Of a DNA stretch of 46,984 nt, positions 34,997 to 44,071 are shown in pieces. The position numbers and the translations under genes are program-made. This stretch comes from Hydrogenispora ethanolica. Its GTDB lineage: Bacteria > Bacillota > UBA4882 > UBA8346. The notes beneath the pieces are model-generated. The model made no database searches. It was not told the DNA's origin and saw nothing but the letters and a program-made list of their open reading frames with translations. The stretch is from NCBI RefSeq assembly GCF_004340685.1, contig NZ_SLUN01000041.1:1-46984 (forward strand), written 5' to 3'. Positions within the stretch are counted from its first letter, which is position 1. Every line of letters begins with the position of its first letter.

Positions 34997-35661
34997 TCCG
35001 GTTCCGCCTCAAATTTATAGCCCTTGCCCCGGACCGTCACGATATAATGGCCGGCGGCGCCCAGCTTGTGCCGGACCCGTTTGATGGTGGTATCCACCGT
35101 GCGATCATCTCCTTCAAAATCATAACCCCAGATATTGGCGACCAGTTTCTCCCGGGTGAAGATGGTCCGGGGATAGCGCGCCATCAAATGGAGCAGCGCG
35201 AACTCCTTGGCCGAAAGCTCCACCGCTTCCCCCCGGACGGTGATGGTTTGCGCCCCCGGCTCGATCGTCAGCTCCGGGAAACGCATGACCCCGGATGACG
35301 CCAGTTTGCCGGTTCGCCGCAGCGCCACCAGCACCCTGGCGACCAGTTCCTTGGGGCTGAAGGGCTTGGTCACGTAGTCGTCCGCGCCGAGGTTGAATCC
35401 GGTCAGTTTCTCATGCTCCTGCCCCAAGGCGGTCAGAAAAATCACGGGCACAATGCGGGCCATTGCCTTGGCCACTTCCCAGCCGGAAAGGCCCGGCATC
35501 ATGACGTCCAGGATCAGCAGGTCCGGCGTGTGCAGGGTCTCCATCTCCAGTGCCTGATCGCCATCGGCGGCTTCGAGGACCTGGAACCCCTCCCGCGCCA
35601 GATACCAGCCCACAATCTCGCGGATGTCCCTTTGGTCGTCGGCGATTAAGATTTTGATCAT
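34993..35661 (-). CDS. OmpR/PhoB-family response regulator
   Basis: 222 residues from ATG 35661, which has AGGGGAG six bases upstream. Receiver domain with phosphorylation Asp 52 (LLILDVMMPG) and conserved Lys in DDYVTKPFSP (about 101), then a winged-helix domain with RYPRTIFTREKLVANIWGYDFEGDDRTVDTTIKRVRHKLG. First gene of the regulator-kinase-LolA-like operon. A direct-repeat operator candidate sits just upstream of its promoter, which suggests autoregulation. Confidence 0.94.
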   Translation of the reverse strand: MIKILIADDQRDIREIVGWYLAREGFQVLEAADGDQALEMETLHTPDLLILDVMMPGLSGWEVAKAMARIVPVIFLTALGQEHEKLTGFNLGADDYVTKPFSPKELVARVLVALRRTGKLASSGVMRFPELTIEPGAQTITVRGEAVELSAKEFALLHLMARYPRTIFTREKLVANIWGYDFEGDDRTVDTTIKRVRHKLGAAGHYIVTVRGKGYKFEAEPE

Positions 35662-35695
35662 CCGGTTCTCCCCTTCGCGGCTTGGCCTTATTGGT

Positions 35696-35755
35696 ATTGT
35701 AAGCACTAAAACTTGATGATATCACGGGTTTATGGCATGAATATGGCACGGGTTT
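35696..35755 (-). promoter_or_regulatory. promoter and direct-repeat operator of the two-component operon
   Basis: On the minus strand a -10 TACAAT (35701-35696) lies about 35 bases before the regulator start. Next to the expected -35 are two direct repeats CACGGGTTT (35723-35731 and 35747-35755, plus-strand reading) 24 bases apart, with TATGGCA repeated between them. Tandem direct repeats before -35 are the usual OmpR/PhoB activator layout. Confidence 0.45.
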
Positions 35756-36050
35756 CCGCTGCCCTAAAGTCTCCGCCCGGCTCCCGGGCGAGGAACCGTC
35801 GCGCCAGGCCGTCGACCCATTACCCTTTTGATGATATAGGGGATTTTTTGAGGCATAGCAATGGCTCAATATGGAAGGCCCCCAGAGTTATTCGCTGATG
35901 ACCGCCCAGCGTGGAAGTCCGGTCCGGCCCCCGCAGATAAAACAATGTTTGATCCACTTCAAAGCCTTGTGGTTTCCCCTTTAAGGGGCAAGGGGTCGCG
36001 CTTCGCCTTTTTCAGCCTTTCGTTTGTCCCAACTTTGTTGGGGGGGTGGC

Positions 36051-36440
36051 TTATTCCCAAAAAGAGCTTGCCGAGCGACTGAGCAAGCTCTCTCATTCAC
36101 AAAACCAGCTTGCTTATCCACAAAAAGAGCTTGCCGAGCGACTGAGCAAGCTCGCTTATTCACAAAACCAGCTTGCTTATCCACAAAAAGAGCTTGCCGA
36201 ACGACTGAGCAAGCTCTCTCATTCACAAAACCAGCTTACTTATCCACAAAAAGAGCTTGCCGAACGACTGAGCAAGCTCTCTCATTCACAAAACCAGCTT
36301 GCTCATCCACAAAAAGAGCTTGCCGAACGACTGAGCAAGCTCGCTCATTCACAAAAAGAGCTTATTGAGCGATTGAAAGAACTCTTTTTCCACAAAGAGC
36401 GCTCGCCCAACGACTGAGCGAGCTCTCTTAATCACAAAAC
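36051..36440 (+). repeat. 63-bp tandem array in 21-bp register with DnaA-box-like nonamers (array 2)
   Basis: Five near-identical 63-base units start at 36051, 36114, 36177, 36240 and 36303, followed by about 75 bases of diverged units. TTATCCACA occurs at 36114, 36177 and 36240, TTATTCACA at 36156, and one-mismatch forms (TCATTCACA, TCATCCACA) fill most other equivalent positions. Each unit splits into three 21-mers and contains the dyad GAGCTTGC..GCAAGCTC. A GTG-started frame (36046-36417) would give heptads such as QKELAERLSKL, but because the unit is a multiple of three with no stops, other frames and the reverse strand are open too, so coding is not established. Confidence 0.85.
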
Positions 36441-36670
36441 AAGCTCTCTAATGATTATCAAGTTCGCTCCGCTCACTCACGGAAGGGATTGAAGGAAAGT
36501 CACGATGCCGATGGTCCTAACTCTCGGCTTTGCGGCTGATGTCCATCCATGGACGCCGCAAGCTTAAGCCTTCCTGGCTCCGGCTTCCTGAATCGGGCAA
36601 TGTCATCAAACAATAATCCCATATCTTGGGATTCAGTTTCAACGGTGCCTACGATGTAGACGATATGCGA

Positions 36671-36861
36671 GCCAACCGGGGCATGAATGCCCCGGCTACA
36701 AGATGGAAGTCCGAGCCAGGACGGCTAAAAGCAAGCACCCAGGGATGGCAGTACGCGCAGCCACTTCCCTGGCTAATTTTCAGCAGAATATTTTATCCCG
36801 TTTTTTAGGGCCTTTCAAGGTCCTTTCGTCTTGTAGCCGGGTGATTTATCGCCCGGTCGGC
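36671..36861. repeat. inverted pair of 32-base REP-like hairpins
   Basis: GCCAACCGGGGCATGAATGC... (36671-36702) and its inverted relative at 36830-36861 are both 32 bases, share the ends GCC.ACCGGG and CCCGGCTACAAG, and each forms its own hairpin. Internal bases differ but stay paired (GGGGCAT/ATGCCCC against GGGCGAT/ATCACCC with one wobble). They enclose 127 bases without a gene, a BIME- or MITE-like arrangement. Confidence 0.7.
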
Positions 36862-36911
36862 GTTCAATTTCGTCAGCTAAATTTTTCTACGATAGCTTGT
36901 GACATTGCCCC

Positions 36912-38510
36912 TTACCCCCGGTTCAAGTCCCGCTTATATTCCAGCGGGTTCTTGCCGTAATATTTCTTGAACATCTCGCTGAAATGCTTGGCGTCGTTGA
37001 AGCCGACCTCGGCGGCGATCTCGTAGGTCTTGGCCCCGGAGGTCAGCAAAATCCGCAAGGCCTGCTCCATCCGGACCCGCAATAGAAAATCTTTGAAATT
37101 CTCCCCAGTGTGCTTCTTAAAGAACGCGCTGAAATAATTGGGGTTCATGAAAGCGATGGCGGCGGCGGTCTCCAGGGTGATATTTTCCCGATAATGGGCG
37201 GCGATATAGTCCTTCACTTTTCTGAGGTCAGCGGTTTCCCAGCTTTTCAGCGCCGCCGCCAGCTGCCCGGGGAGGCCCTGAATATACCCGGCCGCCCGCG
37301 CGGCCAGTTGGGCAAAGGTTTCCGAGTCGCCCAACTCTTTTAAAATGTCAGGGCCGTCAGGAGCGAGCGGGCCGGCAGCCAGACCGAACCGGGACAACTC
37401 CAGCTGGACCTGGCCGACGAGCGACAGGTAATAGCCGATGGCCGCCGCGCGGTCGCCGGCGGCCAGGGAACGGATGATCGTCTGCAGCCGGGCCAGGCAG
37501 CCGGCGCCAGCCTCCGTTTCATGGGACAGCAAACTGTCGATGAGCTTCTTTTGTTCCGGATACAGATCGTCGCTCCGATGGCGGGCCGGTTCGCTTGCTT
37601 CCGGGAGCGTGGGGTCCGCGCCAAAGAAAATTTTTTGCGCCAGATCCGCCAGCGCCGTTTGGCAGGAATGGGCGATCCCCGCCAGTTCCGGGACGCTTTC
37701 TCCGCGGCCCACGACGATCCCGGCGGCGGTCCGGCCGTAGACCGCGTCTTTCAGCGCAGCGGCGGTCCCTAGGGCCGCCGCCTGGCCCAATCCCGGCGCG
37801 TGATGGAATAGAATCACCGCCAGCTGGTTGCCGCGTTCCAGGGTCACCCCGCTGTTTGCCGCGCTCACTTGTTGCTCGATGAGGTTGAAAACCGCGTATT
37901 TGAGCAGCTGCTCCTCCGGAGTCAAAGCGGCCTGGCGCCCCAAGCGTTCGATGGCGATGACCAGAACGGTGTAACCCGGACAATCGGCCGCAATGCCGCA
38001 GACCTGATAATCAGCGGCCGGCGCGGGAGGCTGGCCGTCGAGCAGCCCTTCCACCAGGCTCCGTTGGAGCAGCTTCCGCCGTTCCGATTCATAACTCAAC
38101 AGCCGGTCGCGGTTGGCCGCGGCCTCGCTCTCCCGGTCGATCAGGGCGATGGCCTTGCGCAGCGTCCGTTCCAGCTGCTCTTTGGCGATCGGTTTCAAGA
38201 TATAGTCCAGGGCGCCAAAGGCCAAGGCATCCTTGGCATAGCTGAAGTCCTGGTAGCCACTGAGGAAGATGACCTTGGTGCGCAGCCGGCGCTCGGTGAT
38301 CAGCTTCAGGAGTTCGATCCCGGTCTTGCCGGGCATGCAGATATCCGAGATAAAGATATCGGGTTCTTCCGCCAGCAGCAGCCGCTCCGCCCCGTTGCCG
38401 TCGGAAGCCTCGCCCGCCAGCTCCATACCCAGGCTCCCCCAGTCCACCAACTTGCGCAAGCCGCGGACGATCAGCGGCTCATCATCGGCCAGCAATACTT
38501 TGACCGGCAT
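36912..38510 (-). CDS. YesN-type response regulator (receiver plus AraC HTH)
   Basis: 532 residues. N-terminal receiver with phosphorylation Asp 56 (IFISDICMPGKTG) and Lys in DYILKPIAKEQL. A long middle region (about 130-410) typical of YesN proteins. C-terminal double helix-turn-helix of AraC type (NITLETAAAIAFMNPNYFSAFFKKHTGENF; TYEIAAEVGFNDAKHFSEMFKKYYGKNPLEYKR). Overlaps the YesM kinase gene by 29 bases. By family precedent it activates the adjoining sugar-uptake operon. Confidence 0.94.
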   Translation of the reverse strand: MPVKVLLADDEPLIVRGLRKLVDWGSLGMELAGEASDGNGAERLLLAEEPDIFISDICMPGKTGIELLKLITERRLRTKVIFLSGYQDFSYAKDALAFGALDYILKPIAKEQLERTLRKAIALIDRESEAAANRDRLLSYESERRKLLQRSLVEGLLDGQPPAPAADYQVCGIAADCPGYTVLVIAIERLGRQAALTPEEQLLKYAVFNLIEQQVSAANSGVTLERGNQLAVILFHHAPGLGQAAALGTAAALKDAVYGRTAAGIVVGRGESVPELAGIAHSCQTALADLAQKIFFGADPTLPEASEPARHRSDDLYPEQKKLIDSLLSHETEAGAGCLARLQTIIRSLAAGDRAAAIGYYLSLVGQVQLELSRFGLAAGPLAPDGPDILKELGDSETFAQLAARAAGYIQGLPGQLAAALKSWETADLRKVKDYIAAHYRENITLETAAAIAFMNPNYFSAFFKKHTGENFKDFLLRVRMEQALRILLTSGAKTYEIAAEVGFNDAKHFSEMFKKYYGKNPLEYKRDLNRG

Positions 38511-40344
38511 CTTCCGTCACCTCGCTGATAATCGGCATGACCAACCGGACCACCGTTCCGATCCGTTCCTGGCTGGCGACGGTCAGGCCATAGCCGGCGC
38601 CGAAATTCAACCGCAAACGGTCATGGACATTCTTGAGGCCAATCTGCTTCCAGCCTTCGGCGGTGCGTTCGCCCATCCGTTCGCTGGCGAGCAACTCATG
38701 GAGCCGGGCCAGCTGGGCCGGGCTCATGCCGACCCCGTCGTCAAATACGCTGATGGTCAGCGTCTCATCGCGAATCTCCCCGCTAATCAGCACCTTGCCC
38801 GGCCCGTCCTTGGGCTTGATCCCGTGCAGCACCGCGTTCTCGACCACCGGCTGCAGGCTCAGTTTTAAGATCCCCAACTCCAGCAATTCCGGAGGCAGGT
38901 TCAGTTCCAGGCCGATCTTGTCTTCATAACGGATCTTGATCAGCCGGAAGTAATTTTGGATCATCGCGACCTCCTGCCGCAAGGTGACCATCTCCCGGTT
39001 AAACCCGATGGTGTATTGCAACTGGACCGAGAGCGAGTGGATCATCTCCCCGACGGTTGCGGCGCCGTTGTCGATGGCGCACATCCGGATCACTTCCAGG
39101 GTGTTGTATAAGAAGTGCGGCCGGATCTGGGTCTTCAAAGCTTCCAGCTCGGCCTCTTTCTGTTTGATCTGCGCCAGGTAGGATTTGCCGATGTAATCCT
39201 GCAACTCCCCGACCATCTGGTTAAAGCCCGCCGCCAACTGGCCGATCTCATCTTCCGAACGGACGGCCACCCGGGCGGTCAGATCGCCTTTTTCCACCCG
39301 GCGCATCTGCCCCATCAATTTGCGGACCGGAACCGCGAAACCCTTGGAGAAGGCCAGGGAGAGCAGGACCAACGCGGCGCTGCAAGCCAGGATCATCAGG
39401 CCGATCGAATTGCGGACCGCATTGACTCTTTTAAAAACATCCTTCCGGGACAACCGGCCGATCACCGTCCAGTTGCCCAGCGGGACCTGTTGGAAAATGA
39501 AATAAGCGTCCCGGTCACGGATGATGCCGGCCGCTTCCTCGCCGGTAAAGAGCCGGCGCTTCTTGAGGAACCAGTTCAACTGGAGGCCGATCTGCCGTTG
39601 ATCGTTGCTATAGATGCAATAGCCCTGATCGTCCACCACGGCCACCGGGCTGTTCTCGCCCAGGTTCAGGCGGCGAAAGACCGCTTCGAAGCCGTCCAAA
39701 TCGACATCGAGCAGCAGGGTCCCCAGGATCCGGGGGTGGTTGAAGTCGGTCAGTTCGTAATAATTCCGGGCAAAGGTGATCACCCGGTTGCGGGAACGGA
39801 CGAAGTACGCCTCCGGGTGCGGCGGGAGAATCTTCAGCCGCTTGCCGCTGGCGAGGATCGCCTGCAGCTGGTCCCGGGTATTGAAGTTGTAATCGCTGTC
39901 AAACTGTTTCGAAGACTTGGAGGTATAGTAGGTCCGCAGGTTGGCGTCGATAAAGATTACATTTTGGATATGGGCGTCGGTATCCAGCACATACCGGACG
40001 AAGTCGTTCATCAGCTGGGTGGATTGAAAAGAGAGCATGGCACCCGGCCGGGCGTTGACGGCCGTCTGCAACAACTTCTCCAGCCCGCCGTTCCGCCCGG
40101 AATTATAGGAGTAAAGCAGTTTGGTGATGTTATTGTAATCGGCCACCATCTTCTCCAGGCTCTGGCCGGCGAACCCCAGCAGCTGCCGGCTGTCGTCCAT
40201 GGTGGATTGCTCGATGTGCCGGGAGAAGGCCCCGATCGCGATATAACTGAAACAAAGCAGCGGAATCAGGCCCACCGCGATAAAGGCCAGGGTGAACTTT
40301 AAAAAGATGCTCTTGATGAACAACGGATTCCTTTGCAGTCTCAT
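38482..40344 (-). CDS. YesM-type sensor histidine kinase
   Basis: 620 residues from ATG 40344 (AAGGGG nine bases upstream; ATG 40353 abuts that site). Membrane helix FLKFTLAFIAVGLIPLLCFSY, a large extracytoplasmic sensor of the Cache type (about 40-290), second helix SIGLMILACSAALVLLSLAF, HAMP, then the LytS/YesM-type kinase with QIRPHFLYNTLEVIRM (phospho-His) and ATPase motif VFDDGVGMSPAQL, IGLKNVHDRLRL. Senses an extracellular sugar or its binding protein and pairs with the overlapping YesN gene. Confidence 0.94.
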   Translation of the reverse strand: MRLQRNPLFIKSIFLKFTLAFIAVGLIPLLCFSYIAIGAFSRHIEQSTMDDSRQLLGFAGQSLEKMVADYNNITKLLYSYNSGRNGGLEKLLQTAVNARPGAMLSFQSTQLMNDFVRYVLDTDAHIQNVIFIDANLRTYYTSKSSKQFDSDYNFNTRDQLQAILASGKRLKILPPHPEAYFVRSRNRVITFARNYYELTDFNHPRILGTLLLDVDLDGFEAVFRRLNLGENSPVAVVDDQGYCIYSNDQRQIGLQLNWFLKKRRLFTGEEAAGIIRDRDAYFIFQQVPLGNWTVIGRLSRKDVFKRVNAVRNSIGLMILACSAALVLLSLAFSKGFAVPVRKLMGQMRRVEKGDLTARVAVRSEDEIGQLAAGFNQMVGELQDYIGKSYLAQIKQKEAELEALKTQIRPHFLYNTLEVIRMCAIDNGAATVGEMIHSLSVQLQYTIGFNREMVTLRQEVAMIQNYFRLIKIRYEDKIGLELNLPPELLELGILKLSLQPVVENAVLHGIKPKDGPGKVLISGEIRDETLTISVFDDGVGMSPAQLARLHELLASERMGERTAEGWKQIGLKNVHDRLRLNFGAGYGLTVASQERIGTVVRLVMPIISEVTEDAGQSIAGR

Positions 40345-40422
40345 CCCGGCCATCCCCTTTTGCCTTTCCAGTCGGCAATGCGAAAGGCCTTTGCTTGGCC
40401 CCGGGAGTTTATCCCGGGGCTT

Positions 40423-41061
40423 TTAAAAACCGACCTCTTCCGCCACCATGATCACGGAGATCCGGCCCGCGAATTTCATGCCGTGGTTGATAATACCGAT
40501 CGCATTGCAAACCCGGGCCGGGATCTGGCAGTCCATGCAGACACCCGTCTCGACGCAGGGCGTCTGGTGGCCATTGCGCAAGGCGTTCATCGGCGCGATC
40601 TGCTTCAGCCGTTTGAAGGCCCCGGCCAGATCGTCCACCACTTTATTGGCGCCGGCCACCACGATCACCCGGCGCGGCCCGAAGATCATGCCGGCCACCC
40701 GGTTGCCGGAACTGTCCACGTTGACCAGTTCGCCCTGCCGGGTGAGGGCATTGGTCCCGGTCACCAGAAAGTCCGCCAGCAGCGACTGGCGGTAGATCTC
40801 GACAATCTCCTCGAAAGGGCGGTCCTGGTAACGGTCGAAGAAGCGGTAATTGCCGTGGCGCAAGATATCGACCAAGCCCATGGCGCTCAAGGTCTCCGAG
40901 CCGCCCACCGCGACGCTGGACCCCTCCGGGATCATCGCCAGCACCATTTTTAAAGCTTCATCCAAGTCTTCGGCGTAATGGGCGTCGTAACATTTCTGCC
41001 GCAATACTTCGACCATCGCCTCGGCGGTGCGGCGGCATTGCCATTTGCGAAATTTGTTCAT
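40423..41061 (-). CDS. LUD-domain protein (LutC/YkgG-like)
   Basis: 212 residues. LUD domain with VAVGGSETLSAMGL, LVTGTNALTRQGELVNVDSSGNRVAGM and VIVVAGANKVV, followed by a cysteine group (CVETGVCMDCQIPARVCN) usual in this clostridial subgroup. Relatives support lactate or other organic-acid oxidation, but no iron-sulfur LutB-like partner is encoded here. It lies between the GH88 gene and the two-component genes, an odd position. ATG 41061 is preferred (GAGG six bases upstream); GTG 41073 and ATG 41064 are alternatives. Confidence 0.87.
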   Translation of the reverse strand: MNKFRKWQCRRTAEAMVEVLRQKCYDAHYAEDLDEALKMVLAMIPEGSSVAVGGSETLSAMGLVDILRHGNYRFFDRYQDRPFEEIVEIYRQSLLADFLVTGTNALTRQGELVNVDSSGNRVAGMIFGPRRVIVVAGANKVVDDLAGAFKRLKQIAPMNALRNGHQTPCVETGVCMDCQIPARVCNAIGIINHGMKFAGRISVIMVAEEVGF

Positions 41062-41172
41062 CATAGTCCTCACGCGCTACTTTTATTTTTCTCCGAGTCC
41101 CATCTTCGCCAAATCGCCGGTTTTACCTTCGAAAATTTGTAAAAGAAAAGGCAGATTTGCTTTCCAGCCCGA

Positions 41173-42318
41173 TCACCAGTAACCTTTCACGCCATGAACC
41201 TTCCTGGCCAGCGCTTCCATGAAAAAGTAATCCCCCCAGCTGGTATAGGCGTAGCGGCCTTTCCCGCTGCCGTCGCCGATCTGGCCCCGCTTCAACAGGC
41301 CGGGACAGCTCGCGTCGCTATCTAAGTATTCCGGGGCGCATAGTCTGGTCAGGATCTGCTCCGCCGGCCGCGCCAAGGAGGTATCGGCCGGATCGTGCTT
41401 CAATAATTCATAAAAAGCGCAGACGGCGACCGCCGCGGCCGAGGAATCGCGCAGCGGCGGTTCTCCCGGCCGAAGCCGGAAATCCCACACCGGAACCCAT
41501 TCGGCATCGAGACATCCCAAGAATTTGGCCGCCAGTTTCCGGGCAGTTTCCAGGTAACGGAGGTCCCCGGTATATCCGTAGGCCAATGCGAAACCGTAGA
41601 TCGCCCAGGCGGTGCCGCGCGCCCAATGGGATTCTACTCCATACCCGCAATAATTGGCGCCGCCCACCGCCGCTCCGGTCCGGGGGTCGAAGCGGTAAGC
41701 ATGGTAAACGGAGGCGTCATCCCGGATCAAAAAACGCAAGGCGGTATCGGCATGCTTTACCGCGATATCGCGATAAAAGCGGTATCCGGTCGCAGCCGCG
41801 GCCCAGAAAAGCAACGGCAGGTTCATCAGGCAATCGATGATGGCCAGCCCGGCGTATTCGCCGTCTTCCTCGTCCATCCGGCCCCAGGCCCGGATGTATC
41901 CACCGGCCAGATCGAAGCGCCTGGCCAGTTCATCGGCTGCCCGCAATGCGGTGTGACGGTGGCGCCGATCGCCGGTCAGCCGGAACAGCGCCACCGAATA
42001 CAGCACGTATAGAAAACCCAGATCGTGCATGGTATCCATGCCGTGCTCAGCGAGTTTCCTTTCGTAGCTTTCGGCCAACCGGTACAGCTGTTGCAGGAAA
42101 AAGGGGTCGCGCGAAGTCTCAAAGGCCAAGGCCGCCATTCCCGTGAAGAAGGAGGTCGTCCAGTTGCCAATCTCGTAAAACCCCTCCGGATTTTGGAAAT
42201 AGTCTCCGTCCACCGCCCAGGCGAAGGACTTAACCGCATCCGCCATCCGGGGCAGATTGGCCCGGATCTTGGCCACACAAAGTTCATAGGCCTGCTGGTA
42301 GGATAGTGTTTGCTCCAT
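41173..42318 (-). CDS. glycoside hydrolase family 88 (unsaturated glucuronyl/uronyl hydrolase)
   Basis: 381 residues, no signal peptide, cytoplasmic. Removes the unsaturated uronic acid left by polysaccharide lyases. The alpha/alpha-barrel pattern and the two acidic residues of GH88 are visible: D99 in MHDLGFLY and D162 in AIIDCLMNLPLLFW, 63 apart against 61 in the Bacillus GL1 enzyme. ESHWARGTAWAIYGFALAY and the C-terminal YTSWGDYFFMEAL match as well. Start 42318 (MEQTLSYQQA) has GGGAGGG about six bases upstream; ATG 42348 overlaps the permease stop but lacks a site. With the upstream importer it defines a lyase-product uptake locus. Confidence 0.93.
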   Translation of the reverse strand: MEQTLSYQQAYELCVAKIRANLPRMADAVKSFAWAVDGDYFQNPEGFYEIGNWTTSFFTGMAALAFETSRDPFFLQQLYRLAESYERKLAEHGMDTMHDLGFLYVLYSVALFRLTGDRRHRHTALRAADELARRFDLAGGYIRAWGRMDEEDGEYAGLAIIDCLMNLPLLFWAAAATGYRFYRDIAVKHADTALRFLIRDDASVYHAYRFDPRTGAAVGGANYCGYGVESHWARGTAWAIYGFALAYGYTGDLRYLETARKLAAKFLGCLDAEWVPVWDFRLRPGEPPLRDSSAAAVAVCAFYELLKHDPADTSLARPAEQILTRLCAPEYLDSDASCPGLLKRGQIGDGSGKGRYAYTSWGDYFFMEALARKVHGVKGYW

Positions 42319-42344
42319 CGGCTTCCCTCCCAAGTAAAATTGAG

Positions 42345-43169
42345 TCATCCTTTGACCGTCCCGGCGGTGATCCCTTTGACGAAATACTGCTGCAGCGCGA
42401 CGAAGGCGATCAGCACCGGGATGATCGAACAGAACGTCCCGGCGAAGACTACGTCCCAGCGGCTGGCATACTGATCCACGAAGGCGAAGATCTCCACATT
42501 CACCGTCTTGGCCTGGCTGGAGGGCAGTACCAGCATCGGCATTAAGAAATCATTCCAGATGCTCATCCCGTTTAAGATGATCAGACTGGCCGTACACGGC
42601 GTAAGCAGCGGAAAGACGATCTTCCAAAAGGTCTGCAAGGTATTGCAGCCGTCGATCACCGCCGCTTCCTCCACCTCTTTGGGGATCCCCTTGATAAAGC
42701 TGGCATAGAGCAAGGTGCCGAAGGGAATCGAACCCGCCACATAGATGACGATCGGCCCGGCCATGTTCCCGAAGAGTCCCAAAACTTTCAACTGCCGGAA
42801 GAGCGGAATCATATAGGCTTGAAACGGGATCATCATCCCGGCGATGAAATAGATGTAAATCAAGCCGCTGAAGCGCACTTTCTTCCTTTCCAAGACATAC
42901 GCGGCGATCGGGATGACCAGGATGATCAGGGCGATCGAAGTCAGGGTCAGGAAGGAGCTGCGCAAAAAGGCCGCCGGATAGCGCGTGTGTTCCCACAGAT
43001 AAACAAAATTGTCCCATCGTAACCCTGTCGGCAGGGCGACCGGGTCCCGCATGATCTCGCCGTTGCTTTTAAACGCCGAAATCAGGCTGAAATACACCGG
43101 GAAGAAGGATAGGACCGCCAGCAATAAGCCGACGACCGTTAAACCCAGTCCTGATTCGCTTTTTTTCAT
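42345..43169 (-). CDS. sugar ABC transporter permease, MalG type
   Basis: 274 residues, six membrane segments, EAA-type loop EEAAVIDGCNTLQTFWKIVFPLLTP near residue 165 and the end YFVKGITAGTVKG. Starts directly after the stop of the preceding permease. Forms the channel with it. No ATPase gene accompanies the system. Confidence 0.94.
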   Translation of the reverse strand: MKKSESGLGLTVVGLLLAVLSFFPVYFSLISAFKSNGEIMRDPVALPTGLRWDNFVYLWEHTRYPAAFLRSSFLTLTSIALIILVIPIAAYVLERKKVRFSGLIYIYFIAGMMIPFQAYMIPLFRQLKVLGLFGNMAGPIVIYVAGSIPFGTLLYASFIKGIPKEVEEAAVIDGCNTLQTFWKIVFPLLTPCTASLIILNGMSIWNDFLMPMLVLPSSQAKTVNVEIFAFVDQYASRWDVVFAGTFCSIIPVLIAFVALQQYFVKGITAGTVKG

Positions 43170-44054
43170 TTATAGCTCAATCTCCCTCTTGCGCAGGATG
43201 TTGATCTGGATCGTGGCCAGGATCAGGATCAGGACGAAGAGGACGATGGCGATGGCAGTGCCATAGCCCTGTTTGAAATCGGCGAAGGCCACTTTGTAAA
43301 TGATGTAGGTCAGCGTCTCGCTGGCGAAGCCGGGCCCGCCGTCGGTCATCACGGCGATCTGGTCGAACACCTTCAGTCCTTGGATCAGCGCCAGCGTAAG
43401 GTTGATGGTCACCGCGCCCGCCAGCATCGGATAGGTAATCCGCCAGAACTGCTGGAAGCGGTTGGCTCCGTCGATCCTGGCCGCCTCCGTCAACTCCTGG
43501 GGCACTCCCTGGAGCGCCGCCAGATAGATCACCATGTAGTAGCCGGCCCATTGCCAGGTCAGGGTGAGCATGATCGAGAACAGGGCGGATTCGGGCCGCC
43601 CCAGCCAGTCGACTTTCAAAAACTCCAAGTGCCAGGCGGCAAGCAGGCTATTGATCACCCCAAAGTTGTAGTTGTACATGATCGTCCAGATAAAACCGAC
43701 GATAATCCCGCTCAACAGCACCGGGATGTAGAACGCGCTCCGCAGCAAACTCTTGAAGTACTTAACCCGGTCCACCAGCACCGCCAGCAGCAGGGCCAGC
43801 AGATTCTCAGCGACGGTGACCACCGCGGTCAGCAGCAAGGTGTTTTTCAAAGCATTGAAGAAACGGGGATCTTGAAACATCATCGCGAAGTTGTCCAGGC
43901 CGATGAATTTCATTTGGGGACTCAGCCCGTCCCAGGAGGTCAGGCTGTAATAGATGCTGGACAGCGCCGGGCAGATTAAAAAGCCGGTATAGAGGAGCAA
44001 AGCCGGTAAGATCACCAGATAAGCCATTGTATCGAAACGCATTTTTTCTTTCAT
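43170..44054 (-). CDS. sugar ABC transporter permease, MalF/UgpA type
   Basis: 294 residues, first helix AYLVILPALLLYTGFLICPALSSIYYS, EAA loop EAARIDGANRFQQFWRITYPML near residue 195. AGAGGTGG precedes the ATG. It follows the binding-protein gene across an 81-base gap with a strong hairpin. Confidence 0.94.
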   Translation of the reverse strand: MKEKMRFDTMAYLVILPALLLYTGFLICPALSSIYYSLTSWDGLSPQMKFIGLDNFAMMFQDPRFFNALKNTLLLTAVVTVAENLLALLLAVLVDRVKYFKSLLRSAFYIPVLLSGIIVGFIWTIMYNYNFGVINSLLAAWHLEFLKVDWLGRPESALFSIMLTLTWQWAGYYMVIYLAALQGVPQELTEAARIDGANRFQQFWRITYPMLAGAVTINLTLALIQGLKVFDQIAVMTDGGPGFASETLTYIIYKVAFADFKQGYGTAIAIVLFVLILILATIQINILRKREIEL

Positions 44055-44071
44055 GGGCCACCTCTGAATCG

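Noticed and set aside
36046-36417. 123-codon open frame with QKELAERLSKL heptads as a definite gene
   Set aside because: The 63-base unit is a multiple of three without stops, so several frames on both strands are open. The start is a GTG in a G run without a proper ribosome site, and array 1, built of the same 21-mers, keeps no long frame.
8846-36440. CRISPR arrays
   Set aside because: Units are contiguous without unique spacers, they grade into one another, and no cas gene is present.
39115-40302. 395-codon plus-strand frame opposite YesM
   Set aside because: Antisense shadow; the minus strand encodes every expected kinase motif.
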